This document shows, one piece after another, positions 46,721 through 58,343 of a stretch of 64,000 nt of DNA. The DNA is taken from positions 64,396,812 to 64,460,811 of the forward strand of contig OZ024870.1 of assembly GCA_964017185.1 (NCBI GenBank), in the 5' to 3' direction. Below the pieces are notes generated by a model. That model did no database searches and was not told where the DNA came from. It worked only from the letters and a program-made list of their open reading frames with translations. The position numbers and the translations under genes were made by a program. The DNA is from Rugalucina vietnamica. Lineage: Eukaryota; Mollusca; Bivalvia; Lucinida; Lucinidae. The stretch's first letter is position 1. Each line of letters begins with the position of its first letter.

Positions 46721-48060
46721 CCCTACCAACTTTCTGAGAGATTCTGCTTAGGCTGATACGGTTGAGCGTTTCTGCTAAGGCTGAAAACAACATGTTTTTG
46801 AAAATGTGTCATCTAACGATCATGCTTTGGTGGTACACCGCTTATGGCAACAGAACAAGTGACGGGCACTATTTACACTTGAACCAGATTGCCCAGCAGA
46901 TGAACAGAATCGGCAAATGGTTTTTGGTACACCTTCTTATGTGCTGTGGGGAGTTTAATCGTCTTTTGCACAAGGTAGTTTGTGATTGATCGGTTTTCTC
47001 AGCAACATTCCAAGCTTTTGTTTTACCAATGCCATTGTGTGGAGTCTCACCTAAACTGCCTTATTGTGTAGTCATAACTTCTATTTTCTTGAAGACATGG
47101 AATGGTCGAGAGTCTCACCAGGACATCAAGGCTTGCTCAAAACGACAGACTGCTAGTATCGTGCTTTTTCAGGATTTCCAGCGTGTAACCATAATGTATT
47201 GCAATCATTTGGCTAGAATAGACAGCAGCATAAAACCAAGACATCTGATTCTGTAATCAGATGATTGTACCGTTAGAAGCATCGTGGTTGTTATGAAAAT
47301 TTGCGTATCTGTGTCAGTGCAGTTACGTCATCCCTGGCAAGAAAGCATTTTTCGTTATCTGTAAAAACGCATACACGTTGTTTGCACACCCTGTTCTATG
47401 TTCGAATTTCACACCGAGGGCCCTCAAGAAATTCACATTATGTGTTATTACTGCTTTACGTTGGACTTTGCCACTCCCAGGGAACTGGTGTCGCAGGTCT
47501 AGATAATGTCCTTCTTTCTCGTTCATCCGATCTGATGGATTTACTCTACAGGTATATGTCAAACACTATGTCAAATCAATAGTTTCGAAAGGCGCACACA
47601 AGCTGTAAGGAATACCACTATAATATAAAATAAATGGTTCCAGGAGTTTGAGGATAATATCTGCATCTAGTTGGTTGCGACTGTCAGTATGATATTTGCA
47701 AAGTCTTTGTCTTATTAAGTCATTAAGTTCGCACATGTGAAAGATTCATCGTGGATCGTGGATCTTGTTCAAGGACACAACATGGCACCGAAGAGGTCGA
47801 ACAAACAAACTAGCAATCAGGAGCGGACGCTTTAACGATGGGTCACCAACTCATAATATATACCTTACAGTGCCTATATGAAAAAAGGTGTTACATACGT
47901 TACCATGAGCATACTGACAAGTCACCAGTGGGTCAACATATTCCAAACGCCTTACTGTGTTCTTTGCGAAAACATTTGCAGATAATTATGTGAGACCACT
48001 TTCACGTGAGCCGCAGCGCGCGAAACCCCTCTTCCGACAATATTCCTTCTACACAAGCAC
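46721..48060. other. Right flank of the foldback region, unassigned
   Basis: Several open frames of 60-95 codons on both strands show no recognisable domain and no splice-consistent pattern. GTTACATACGTTACCATGAGCATACT recurs at 47890 and 48255. Confidence 0.4.
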
Positions 48061-49129
48061 AGAATTTAGACGCTTGAAATTTCGGATTTAAGGAGAAGTT
48101 TGAATTATCTGTGTAGTGTAAACAAGTGTGCTGATCAGCTGTGTAGTAACTGCATCTTTGTTTTCATATAGGAATAATCTGGTTTTTGCATGAAGCGGCT
48201 CACTATAAATAAATTTATAATCAGCAAAGTGAAATTTACCCATGTTTGAACATTAAGGTGTTACATACGTTACCATGAGCATACTTGCAAGTCACAGGCT
48301 GTGTATTTTAGCACACTAAACATGTATTTATCATAGGGTGTGTAAAATAGAACTAAATAATTTACACAAACATATAACAGTTATTCATTTTGATATTTTT
48401 GTTGAAACCCCTACTTTTCAAATGTTACAGCATGCGGCGGTACCCTTAGAAATGTTAAATTATTTAATTAAATTAATTAAAAATTCAATATAAATATATG
48501 ATTTTGTGTAATAGCCAAGTTGAACTATTAGTCAGTAAGAAAGGACATATCGTTTTTGGAATATGAAGAAAGAAATGCCAAAAACAAAAACGTTTTTGAA
48601 CCCAAACCCTATTTTCACGCCATAGATGTAAAAGTAACGCTTGTAACACCGTATAATGTCTAATTTCAACTTTTACAGATCATAAAGCATGTCCGTTAAA
48701 TAGTTCTAGTACGTTATATAATTAGTGTTGCTGCATGATTAAAGTGGGTGGAGCATAGTAGGTTTCGCTATTTTGTTGGTTCCAAATATATTTTGAACAT
48801 GTAACTTATGTAACGAGCTACAGAAATATTGTGCACCACTTGCCGGGGCGACAACGTGCCTAGAACTCATCTAGGATGACCAATGGACCAATTGCATACT
48901 GCAAACAAAGTATGTGGAGGGTGTTGTGCGATTTCGTTAAATACGGTAGATACAGAATCTAGCGTCTCGCCTATTATGGCGAATACAACACAGGATTTAG
49001 ACTGAATACTCAGAAAACATGAAAATGTATGAAATATTCCCCAAAATGTGTAACAGAGGAGCATTAAAAAGTACACATAAAATATAATTTAAACTAAATA
49101 TATATAAAAATATCATTTCGTTATGGCAG

Positions 49130-49300
49130 GGAATTGCCTTCTTCCACGAGCAATAGGTTCGTGTAGAAACGTTACCATAAGATGGCACTATAACGGTTGG
49201 AAGTGTGAAAGATTCTGGTATAGTGGATGCGAAGGAAATGGCAATAACTTTGACACTGAATACCAGTGTCAACAAACATGTTCTGGATATGTAACCAAAG
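49130..49300 (+). CDS. Exon: Kunitz/BPTI domain
   Basis: 171 nt, phase 1-1, between TTATGGCAG and CCAAAG|GTAAAA. The six cysteines follow C-x8-C-x13-C-x7-C-x12-C-x3-C. That is the Kunitz pattern, with the second spacing two residues shorter than the usual 15. FWYSGCEGNGNNF is the classic F-x-Y-x-GC-x-GN-x-NF block. The P1 position after the second Cys is Arg (GSCRN), predicting inhibition of trypsin-like proteases if active. A sequon NVT lies in the reactive loop. The phase matches the linker exons on both sides. Confidence 0.9.
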
Positions 49301-52032
49301 GTAAAAATCATTTTTTTTTTATCTATTTTTTAAACGAGCTATAAAATAATCAGATGCAATTACATTGACTCGTAATGTTTATAGATGTCAGAATTCCAAA
49401 CGCAAGTAACTGATTTTCATTCTGATCAGTATTGACGTTGTTAGATGCCGTCCAAAGATATTCTAAGTAAAGTAAAGCATGTATCGCGCATGCACAAACA
49501 TTAAAACAATTGAAATTGGCCTCCCTTTCGAATCACTATGAGTCACTCGGTATTTAACTCATACTGTAAGGAAATAAATCAAAATTAATAAAATTCTTAT
49601 GACCTCCCTTTCAATTAATTATACAGGGGTGCTGCTGGTTTCATTTACGATCCTGTTTGAAGTGCAACTCTTTCTTTTCTTCATGAATTGGATAAAGGGT
49701 ACTGTTGTCATCTTTTTCTTGAAGGAATTTAAGACACAAAATATGCATATATGCGCAAACGAAATGCACAATTTTCTTTTTTTTTTTTGCACAGTTTTCA
49801 TTGTTTGCACAATTTTAGTCGACCAAAAATATCACTTTCAATTTTCATCACAATGAAAATCAGTATTTGGAATTTTGTACTCTGATATCAAATGAATGGA
49901 GATCAAATAGTGCCGGTCCTGAAAATTTCAATGTTAGAAGAGGAAAAATTAATTAAGGTGGCGTACTGTAGCGTTTCTATTTTTCTTCAGTATATGACGT
50001 GTGTATTTCTATTTTTCTTCAGTATATTTTTCTTCAGTATATGACGTGTGTATTCACCATGGAACGCCACGCGACGAAATACATCCAGTATAGTACTGTA
50101 TAGCACAATAAAAATAAGATAGGGTAAATCAAATCCAAACAAAAGCAAGTTCAAAGCATAGCAAAATAATGCAAAACAACTATACGATACAGCATAATAT
50201 TTTGCTCAACCGACAAGAAAACGACGAAATCATTGTTTATAAAGTCTAAGAACAGAAGGAAATGAAAAGCAATACAATAATTCGCACCTTTGGATAACTC
50301 CATTTTCATGTTTGCAAGAAAAATATTCTGCTTATCCTGGTCAACATAATCTTATGTTTTTGGTGTCATTTGAAAGGTAAATGACTTAAACAATAAACAA
50401 GATATCGTCCCCTCAGCGCAATAAGTCAATAACTCCGAAATTTCACAAAATCACTTTATTTTTTTTTGCATTTTTCCATGCGTAGCCATGTTCTTCATAT
50501 TGTATCAAAATATTGGACCAAAATTTGATATGCAAATTAGGTAATTTGCATAAAATGCAAATTAGGTAATTTGCATAAAATGCAAAATGGGTTAACTATA
50601 TTTGAATTTTTATTGAGCGCAAAAACTGAATAAGTGCACTTGTTGAGTTTTTGCGCCAAATTTTATTGGAAGTCGGATCCAAATTGTTTGGTGCAATAAC
50701 TCAATAAGAGCCGTTATTTTAATTCACATCAAACTATTTAGGCAGGAATTCTCATATTTTTGTACAAAAATGTCAACTTCATGTAGTGGCAGGTCCAGGA
50801 TTCTAAGAAAGAGGATTTAAAGTTGGAAAGAGGGATTAATTTCGTCATCATGTAATTTCACCAGTTCAGAATCACTGTTTGTTTAATGTGGTTGCCAAAT
50901 AGTTGCAAATAAAGAGTCACTTGTTACTAATAGCTATATTATAATTATATAGGTCTCTGCCCATTTCCCTACATATGAAAAGTTCTATAGTGGCAGAAGT
51001 AAAGAAGAGCCTTGCAACCTATGCTTTTATAGGTGAGATGGCTTCAAAGAGATGATAAATGGCGCTGAGAGGCCAATAAAAGGATCTGGAAAACTGGGAA
51101 AAGTCAGGGAAAAGTCATGGAAAAGTCAGGGAATTTTGAAATAATGAGTGGCAACCCTGCTTATCTTTATCTGACTTTGCTTGAAAATGACGCCATACAG
51201 TGCTGAAATATCAAATGCATAAATGCACTTTTTTAAAATTTGAAACTTGCAGATATCAGTTTAAAGACAGTAATAAGTGTGCAAATACCACTTGATATCA
51301 TATTCAGTGCAGTAACCTAAATTGTTTTTTTTATAAATAGTTGTGTTACACCATATTAAAAGGCATGTATTAATGAAAAAAAAAATTGTAATAATCAAGC
51401 ATATCACATTTGTGCCCACTGTTAATACATTGTTTTTATTTATGCTGATTACAGAGCATGACAAAATGCTTGTGCTAAATTATGAGAAACTGGAATCAGT
51501 CCGAAATGAGCAGGAACAATTATACGCATAAATAAAAATGTGATGAGGCTATTAAATATAGTGCACCATTATTTCTGTTGTTTTTGCAGTGGTTTTGCAG
51601 TATCTTTGCAATTATACTTATCAAACCTGATTTTGTCATTTGTTAACATTCCCAAGGTTAATTGGGTAGTGTTGAAATTTCGGGGTTCACCCTACTTTAT
51701 CAAAACTCCCCTCTACTGCCATATATACTCAGGTTATGCTAAATCTTTTGTATTGATAAAAATATCAGGTTTTGAGAATGGTTTGTCAACAGATAGGTAA
51801 GACCAATAGTAATCAATAAGATTGGCCCTCCTGAGGTTACAATAAAATACTAAAAAAAAAATTCCTAGCTTTTGCATGAAACTAACTAGGTCAAATATGG
51901 CATTTAAACACAAGGTACATGGCTCTTACAGTGAAAATATAGATGCAATAAAGCATTTATTGAGTTTTTGCACCAAAATTATTAGTGGTCATTGCTGAAA
52001 AATTCAACGCAAAAATGGGATAAGAGCACTTA
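49301..52032. other. Intron after the Kunitz exon
   Basis: No exon is seen. 49965-50065 repeats TTTCTATTTTTCTTCAGTATATGACGTGTGTAT. 50525-50585 repeats ATGCAAATTAGGTAATTTGCATAAA. TTATTGAGTTTTTGC..CCAAA motifs occur at 50600-50670 and 51955-51985 and resume at 55326. Confidence 0.5.
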
Positions 52033-55000
52033 TGAGGGTCTGGATGGGGGGTCCTGGTATTCACTAATCACTAAAAATTTAGCCATTTATTCACTGTCAT
52101 TAAAATTTTGGCTTATTCATTAAAATTAGCTCGATTATTCATTAAAATATGATAATTACTAGTCACGCCTTCTTCGCCCAGCTAATATCCCTAAGCAAAT
52201 AGGTGTTCTCCACTTAAAGCATCCATTATCTCAAGCCACAAGGACTAGTTCTATGATATTTTAAAAATTGTAGACTGCTGAGTGCAACCTTGATATAAAC
52301 ATATTGAGAGAAGCATAATTATGTACTCTGCTAGACCACAAAGCCTCATAGAAACTTTCCGAAACAGTATACCGATCTTTTCTTAGAAAACCCCTTTTAA
52401 ATCTGTTGGGAGTATAATCCCATCCACCTTAAACACTGAATACGCCTTAAGTTTTACCCTGAATCTTTCTCCTCAATTATGAATACCAAAGGTTATTTAA
52501 GAAAAATGGTAACTTCAGGGGTAAAAGTTATAATAAAATGCTGTTGCTTTTATTTAGTAAACTAGTTAGCATAGGAGTACTATGTGTGTGTGGATATGTG
52601 CTTGTGGCTGATTGTACAATACATTTTATTAATGTCTTAAATGCCGAGCGAGCGAAGCGAGCGATGAAAAAAATATGTAGCGCCCTATAAATTGCCAGAT
52701 AGATTTGCATTAACGTTCTCGGTGCTGCCTTGTTTCTGATTGCAAAAGACACTGTAATTATGTTCTGTCATATAAAATAGCAAGATGATGTCCATCCACA
52801 GAAAAGATTATCATTATAAGATTGGAACATACAAAATAAGGACAAAGTGGGATAATAGAACCAGAGGATCAATGGTCCTGTAAGCGCTCACCTGAGTCTG
52901 CTGCATATACCAATAAACATGTTTGAATATTATGGTATTTAACCCCAGTGCAGGGGCAGATGAAGCCCTTGGGCCGTTTTCTTTTTTCAGAATAATCAAT
53001 ATTCTGTCCACTTGCCAATTTCTTGCTGGCTTTTCCCTTCATATGACATTTTAACAGTTTTTCCCAACCCATGTTGACCTTTCCATAAACTTGGTCAAGG
53101 TCATCACAGGGTCATGATTTATATATACATTGTAGTACTATAGCCATGGATGCTTCACGCCAAGTTTCATTGAAGTCAATGTATTGGTTTCAGAGAAGAA
53201 GATATTTGAAGGGTTTTTACCATATATGGGCATGGCGGCCATCTTGGTCATGTGACCTAGATTATTAATATACACATTGGCTCCCCTATCCTATAGATGC
53301 TTCACATAAAATTTGGCTTCAATTGGCCAAGTGGTTTTAGAGGAGAAGATGTTTGAATATTATGGTAATATACATGTATATTGCCCCAGGGTGTGGGCAT
53401 ATGAGTCCTTAGGTCCATTTTTTTCTTCAGAATCATTAATATTTAGTCCTACTACCCATTTCCTGCAAGATTTTCACCTCAAAGGACTTTTTAAAAGTTT
53501 TCCCCATTCCAATGCATTGGCGACCTATGTTGACCTTGTCCTAAAATAGGTCAAGGTCACCACAGGGTCATGATTTATATATACATTGTAGTACATCAGC
53601 CATTGGTGCTTCATGCCAAGTTTCTTTGAAATCGGTCCACCAGATTCGGAGAAGAAGATTTTTGAAGGGTTTTTACCTTATATGGGCATGGCAGCCATCT
53701 TGGTCATGTGAACTAGATAATTTATATATACATTAATTCCCCTATTCCATAGATGCTTCACATAAAATTTGGTTTTGATTCGCCAAGCGGTTTCAGAGGA
53801 GAAGATGTTTGAATATTATGGTAATATACATGTATATTGCCCCGGGGTGGGGGCAGATGAGCCCCTGGGGTCCAATTTTTTTCAGCATCATTAATATTCA
53901 GTCCTACTGCCCATTTCCTGCAAGACTTTCACTTTAAATGACATTTTAAAAGTTTTCCCTATTCAAATGCATTGGCGACCTATGTTGACCTTGCCGTAAA
54001 AAAAGGTCAAGTTCATCACAGGGTCATGATTTATATACACATTGTAGTACTTGAGCCATCTATACTTCATGCCAAGTTTCTTTGAAATCGATCCACCAGT
54101 TCTGGAAAAGAAGATTTTTGAAGGGTTTTTACCATATATGGGCATGGCGGCCATCTTGGTCATGTGACCTGGATTATTTATATACACATTGATTACCCCT
54201 TCCTATTGATGCTTCACATAAAATTTGGCTTTGATTGGCAAACCGGTTTCAGAGGAGATGGTGTTTGAATATTATGGTAATATACATGTATATTGCCCCA
54301 GGGTGGGGCATATGAGCCCCTGGGGTCCAATTTTTTTCAGAATCATTAATATTTCAGTCCTACTGCCCATTTCCTGCAAGACTTTTACTTTAAATAACAT
54401 TTTAAAAGTTTTCCCCATTCAAATGCATTGGCGACCTATGTTGACCTTGCCGTAAAATAGGTCAAGGTCATCACAGGGTCATGATTTATATATACATTGT
54501 AGTGCTTGAGCCATCAATGCTTCATGCCAAGTTTCCTTGAAATCAGTCCACCGGTTCTGGAGAAGAAGATTTTTGAATGGTTTTTACCATATATGGGCAT
54601 GGCGGCCATTTTGGTCATGTGACCTGGATTTCTTATATACACATTGGTTCCCCCTTCCTATAGATGCTTCATGTAAAATTTGGCTTTGGTTGGCCATGCG
54701 GTTTCAGAGAAGAAGATCTTTGAAATTGTGAACGGACGACGGACGGACGGACGACGGACGGACGGACGCCGGATCATGGCCATCCTATAAGCTCACCTTG
54801 TGAGCCTAACGGCTCAGGTGAGCTAATAAAAAGAAAATACATATACATAAGCAAATAAAACAGTGAAATAGTATCTGGCTCAGTAAACATCCAGAATGAT
54901 TTATTTTTCTCTGCCTTCAAATGACACATTTCTTTTTCAATTGGTCCATGAGGTGAGCCCCTACATGTTTGGCTTCCAGACATATGTCTTTCCAAACATT

Positions 55001-55324
55001 CAAGGATTTCTGAAATACGAATACAGCATTTGAAGTAAATCGGGTCTGGAGGCGTCCAGATCCCAGAAAAAAATGAAATTCTGGAATGTCAGGGAGGCCA
55101 TATAAGGCAATTCCATAGCCAAATTTTAGCATATTCATTATTCTTTAAAATGTTATTATTCACTATTCATTATATTATTCTGCTATTCATTAAAAATTTA
55201 CATTTATTCATTATTCTTTAGGACCTCATTATTCACTAATCATTAAATTTTTTGCTCTTTATTCACTCTCATTAAAAATTTTAGGCCATTATTCATTAAT
55301 CATTATACCCCATCCAGACCCTCA
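52033..55324. mobile_element. 3.3-kb TIR element with 4-bp TSD
   Basis: TGAGGGTCTGGATGGGG at the left end is inverted at the right end (CCCCATCCAGACCCTCA). CTTA at 52029-52032 and 55325-55328 is a target-site duplication. Subterminal regions are rich in ATTCATTA/ATTCACTA. It hosts the array element at 52861-54826. No transposase is seen. Confidence 0.75.
52861..54826 (-). mobile_element. Array element copy C (four monomers), minus strand
   Basis: It starts with CCAGAGGATCAATGGTCCTG, the complement of the usual end. Monomers carry GGGCATGGCGGCCATCTTGGTCATGTG near 53230, 53680, 54140 and 54600. A (GGAC)n run at 54730-54770 and the CTCACCTTGTGAGCC hairpin close it. Confidence 0.75.
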
Positions 55325-55775
55325 CTTATTGAGTTTTTTGCACCAAAAACATTTTTAAGTCATTTTCCAATAAGTGCATATTTTCCATAATTTCTCTTTT
55401 ATTACTAAATCAAAAATTTGAAGCTTTTCCTCATTAGAAATCTAACATTAAACTTAATTGAAAAAGGTTTACCTATATTATATGCAAGAAGAGGAAAAAA
55501 AGATAAACAGTTTTTTGCTTCTCCTGAAAAGTTAACAAAATATTGCGCTAAGGTGACGATATTTTTCATTTAATTCCATGTATGCGTTTTAAAGCTACAA
55601 ACTTATGATTTTTTTTTCGAACATCACCATTGACGTCAATGGGAAAGAGGCTTTTTTTAAAATTTCCTAAAATTTTAAACTCCTGTATATGAAAATGCAA
55701 TGTTGAAACGTCACCAAATAACCTTTATTTACTGCTTGTATCATTTAACTTCCAAATGACACCCAAATCATGAAT

Positions 55776-56390
55776 ATATACTACTCAAAATTTGATGAGC
55801 ATCAAGGTATTATTTTCCATATAGCACAGTGTAAAACACCCGGAGTTTGACCCCAATTTAATAACAATACCAAAGGATCAAATATGATGACATTCTTAAT
55901 TGTTTTTGTTAGAAATTGTCTCAAAGCTACCGACTAAAAGAAATTTGAATAAAAAAATGTCCCACCAAAGTCCATCGAAAATTTCTTCTAAAATTTGAAT
56001 TCTGAGAAAAACTGTGTTTCTCTTGAAAATTAGCCCACGCATGGTCATTGCAAGCAAGACTTTTTCCCGCACTGCCCACATCTGCCAGAATGCATTTCAG
56101 ACTGACTTTTACAGACGAATTTTCGTGCATCTGTAGACTTTTAGAAAAATGCCATATTTTCAGGATTTTTAGAAAAATGCGAATAATGCTCAATGGGCTA
56201 CGGTAGGACATTTGCTGTTTCAAATTTCTTGTAGTCAGAAATTTCAAGGCAGTATCTAAGAAAAACAAATGACACCGACATTCATGCTCCTTGGACATTG
56301 TCATTAAATTTTGTATCAAACTCGGGATGTGTTACACTGTGCGGTATGGAAAATAATACCTTGATGCTTATCAAATTTTGAGTAGTATAT
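55776..56390. mobile_element. 615-bp foldback MITE
   Basis: ATATACTACTCAAAATTTGA and the following bases to TTTTCCATAT are inverted at 56340-56390. TIRs are about 80 bp. The flanking CAAATAACC/TGACC context shows no clear TSD. Confidence 0.75.
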
Positions 56391-56622
56391 GTTGACCAGA
56401 AAAGGCAGAATATTTTTCTAGCAAACATGAAAATACATGAATGTCTGTGGAGTATTCCAAAGGTGGCGAATCAGTAATTATGTCCACTGACTGCACGTGT
56501 ACGTACATAATATTGCATACATGTGCGCACACGTTAAGTATACTTGTAAAACAAGCGTGGCGTGCAGTAGTCATGTATAGACATGCTCTAATGGTCTAAA
56601 CGTCTCTGTTTATCCTGCACAG

Positions 56623-56748
56623 AAACTACATCATCTACATTACTGGTGACATCGACTGGAATGACGGCGTTGGTGTCGACGTCCACAAGTTTTAACCGGA
56701 TACCAGAGTTTACAGACAACCCGAAAATAGGAGGAGAATTCAATCACG
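56623..56748 (+). CDS. Exon: Ser/Thr-rich juxtamembrane linker
   Basis: 126 nt, phase 1-1, between TTATCCTGCACAG and CACG|GTTAGA. 42 residues start TTSSTLLVTSTGMTALVSTS and continue to IPEFTDNPKIGGEFNH. The Thr/Ser density suggests an O-glycosylated stalk. Its position directly before the transmembrane exon and its matching phase support it. No domain is recognisable and the donor is only moderate. Confidence 0.55.
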
Positions 56749-56953
56749 GTTAGACTTGATGAATGTACAGTATGAGACTATATCTCAGCCGCAATTTCTC
56801 AGCTGCAATTCAATGTTGTTTTTTTTATATGCAAAGAAATATGTTCTTTCTTCACAACTTTTTCGAAAACACCATATTTTAAGAAAGTCAAAAGTAAGCA
56901 ATTATCCGGCACTGATAGAAGTATCGCACTGGAAACGTTGGTATTGGTCGTAG

Positions 56954-57225
56954 ACAAAGTGGGCGGCCCCCGTGACCAAGTGGTAAAGAGCGCTTATATT
57001 TCAGTACCGCCCTTAATCATTCGATCATCTCACCGCTGTTGTGTCTGGTGTGGGTTCGAGCCCCGCACGGGACACATGTGAGACAGGCCAAGTTCTGCTT
57101 GTGGGTGTGCAAGTTGGTTTTTTCTCGGGGCTCTCCCATTTTCGCCCCACCTACTGATTGGCCCGTCTCATATGAGCTGAAATAATCTTGAAAGGGACGT
57201 AAAATTGAATTAAAAAATAAACAAG
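56954..57225 (+). mobile_element. tRNA-derived SINE
   Basis: The A-box-like TGACCAAGTGGT lies at 56973-56984 and B box GGTTCGAGCCCCG at 57053-57065, spaced further apart than in a true tRNA. The body is GAGCTGAAATAATCTTGAAAGGGACGT with an A-rich end. Confidence 0.75.
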
Positions 57226-57309
57226 GTGGCATACAATGTTAAAATGCTCTACTGAATCACGTGAACCGTAAGATTAGGCATTATTACTGCATATTGTACA
57301 TCACAAAAT

Positions 57310-57541
57310 GAGCCGCCTCGTGGGAAAACCAACAATGTGGTTTCCGAACAGGTCCGACACAAACCGGCCTGTACAAGCACAGAAAATAGCTAGAAGCTTG
57401 AATTTTCGGATTAAAGTAGAAGAGGAATTGCACTATCCGAGTAGCGAAAACAAAGGCGCTGATCAGCTTCGCGGTTACCGAAGCTGATCTGCGCCTTTGT
57501 TTTCGCATATGCAGATTGTTGGTTTTCTCATGAGGCGGCTC
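57310..57541. mobile_element. MITE family A, best-preserved copy
   Basis: GAGCCGCCTCGTGGGAAAAC at the left and GTTTTCTCATGAGGCGGCTC-like bases at the right. A 50-bp inner palindrome is built around AAAGGCGCTGATCAGCTTCG. Confidence 0.88.
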
Positions 57542-57642
57542 AAATGATACTAATAGTAAACCCAAAGCAGTAGAAACAAGCAGCATAAAAACAACAAACT
57601 AGAAATAAGCAATCAAGATAAAACAGTTTACCCATTTGCACA

Positions 57643-57897
57643 CATCAGGAAAACATGCCCATGCAATGAATACCCACTTTTATAGAGCAAAACTGGGGTA
57701 TGCAGGGGTATACCTATTTTTCTCATTTTTGTTCCAAAACATAGATTGTGGGTACTCGTTAGAACCTATAACGCGTACCCACAATCTTTGTTTTGAACAA
57801 AAATAAGAAAAATAAATAAAAAAATTCAGCTGCAAATTTTCAATTTTTAAAGTTATAAAAATCTCTGTTTATTATTACATGGCAACTTTTCGTAATG
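57643..57897. mobile_element. MITE family B copy
   Basis: GGAAAACATGCCCATGCAATG at the left and CATGGCAACTTTTCGTAATG at the right, with an inverted middle (GGGTACTCGTTAGAAC / GTACCCACAATC). Confidence 0.7.
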
Positions 57898-58068
57898 AAA
57901 GTTTATATAGATCGCTCATAGAAAAGAGATGGGGGAAAAGTCAAGGAGCAATGTGTGTGTCTGGACTAAGATACGGTATGGATTATACTGGGAAATACAT
58001 TAGATTAAAGTGGGAACAAACTGTTTAGGTGGAGACCTAGTATTGACGCATGTACGTCATTGCTTAGA

Positions 58069-58300
58069 CATTACAAAAACTTGCCCATGCAATGTACACA
58101 CATTCTTCACCTGTAAAAAATGATAACTCATTGGAAAAGTGGTTTTTTTATATATAGTTTTGATAGTTTTGCACAAAACAACCGAGGCGGTTCTAACGAG
58201 TACCAACAATGTATGTTTCGGATAAAAAGGTATACCTCTGCAAACCCCTGTTGTTCTATATAATAGTGGGGTTTAAGGGGGTTTATATTACACGGAAATA
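58069..58300. mobile_element. MITE family B copy upstream of the TM exon
   Basis: It starts CATTACAAAAACTTGCCCATGC, contains AACCGAGGCGGTTCTAACGAGTAC, and fades near 58300, about 45 bp before the TM exon. Confidence 0.6.
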
Positions 58301-58343
58301 TTTTCCTGACAATATCTGAACACTTTGATTGTATACCTGACAG

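Larger units (their letters stand above)
38890..48970. mobile_element. Foldback element of about 10 kb filling the Ig-Kunitz intron
   Basis: The outer ends are inverted: 38905-39060 (GCACAACACCCTCCACATACT, TTCTAGGCACGTTGTCGCC) against 48800-48960. The inner arms 39990-40680 and 45000-45680 are close inverted copies. Between them is a 534-bp monomer in direct orientation (40700-43230) and then inverted (43240-45000). TTACGTATGTTAC-type motifs recur along the flanks (39060, 39220, 39430, 39590, 39970, 47890, 48255). No transposase is recognisable. 48061-48204 is a MITE family A remnant. Confidence 0.75.

Noticed and set aside
47301..47582. Overlapping frames of about 80-93 codons on both strands
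   Set aside because: No recognisable domain, no splice signals in compatible phase; could be decayed transposase but I could not support it.
56954..57225. Possible tRNA gene with A and B boxes
   Set aside because: Box spacing is too large, no acceptor stem pairing is seen, and a SINE body follows.
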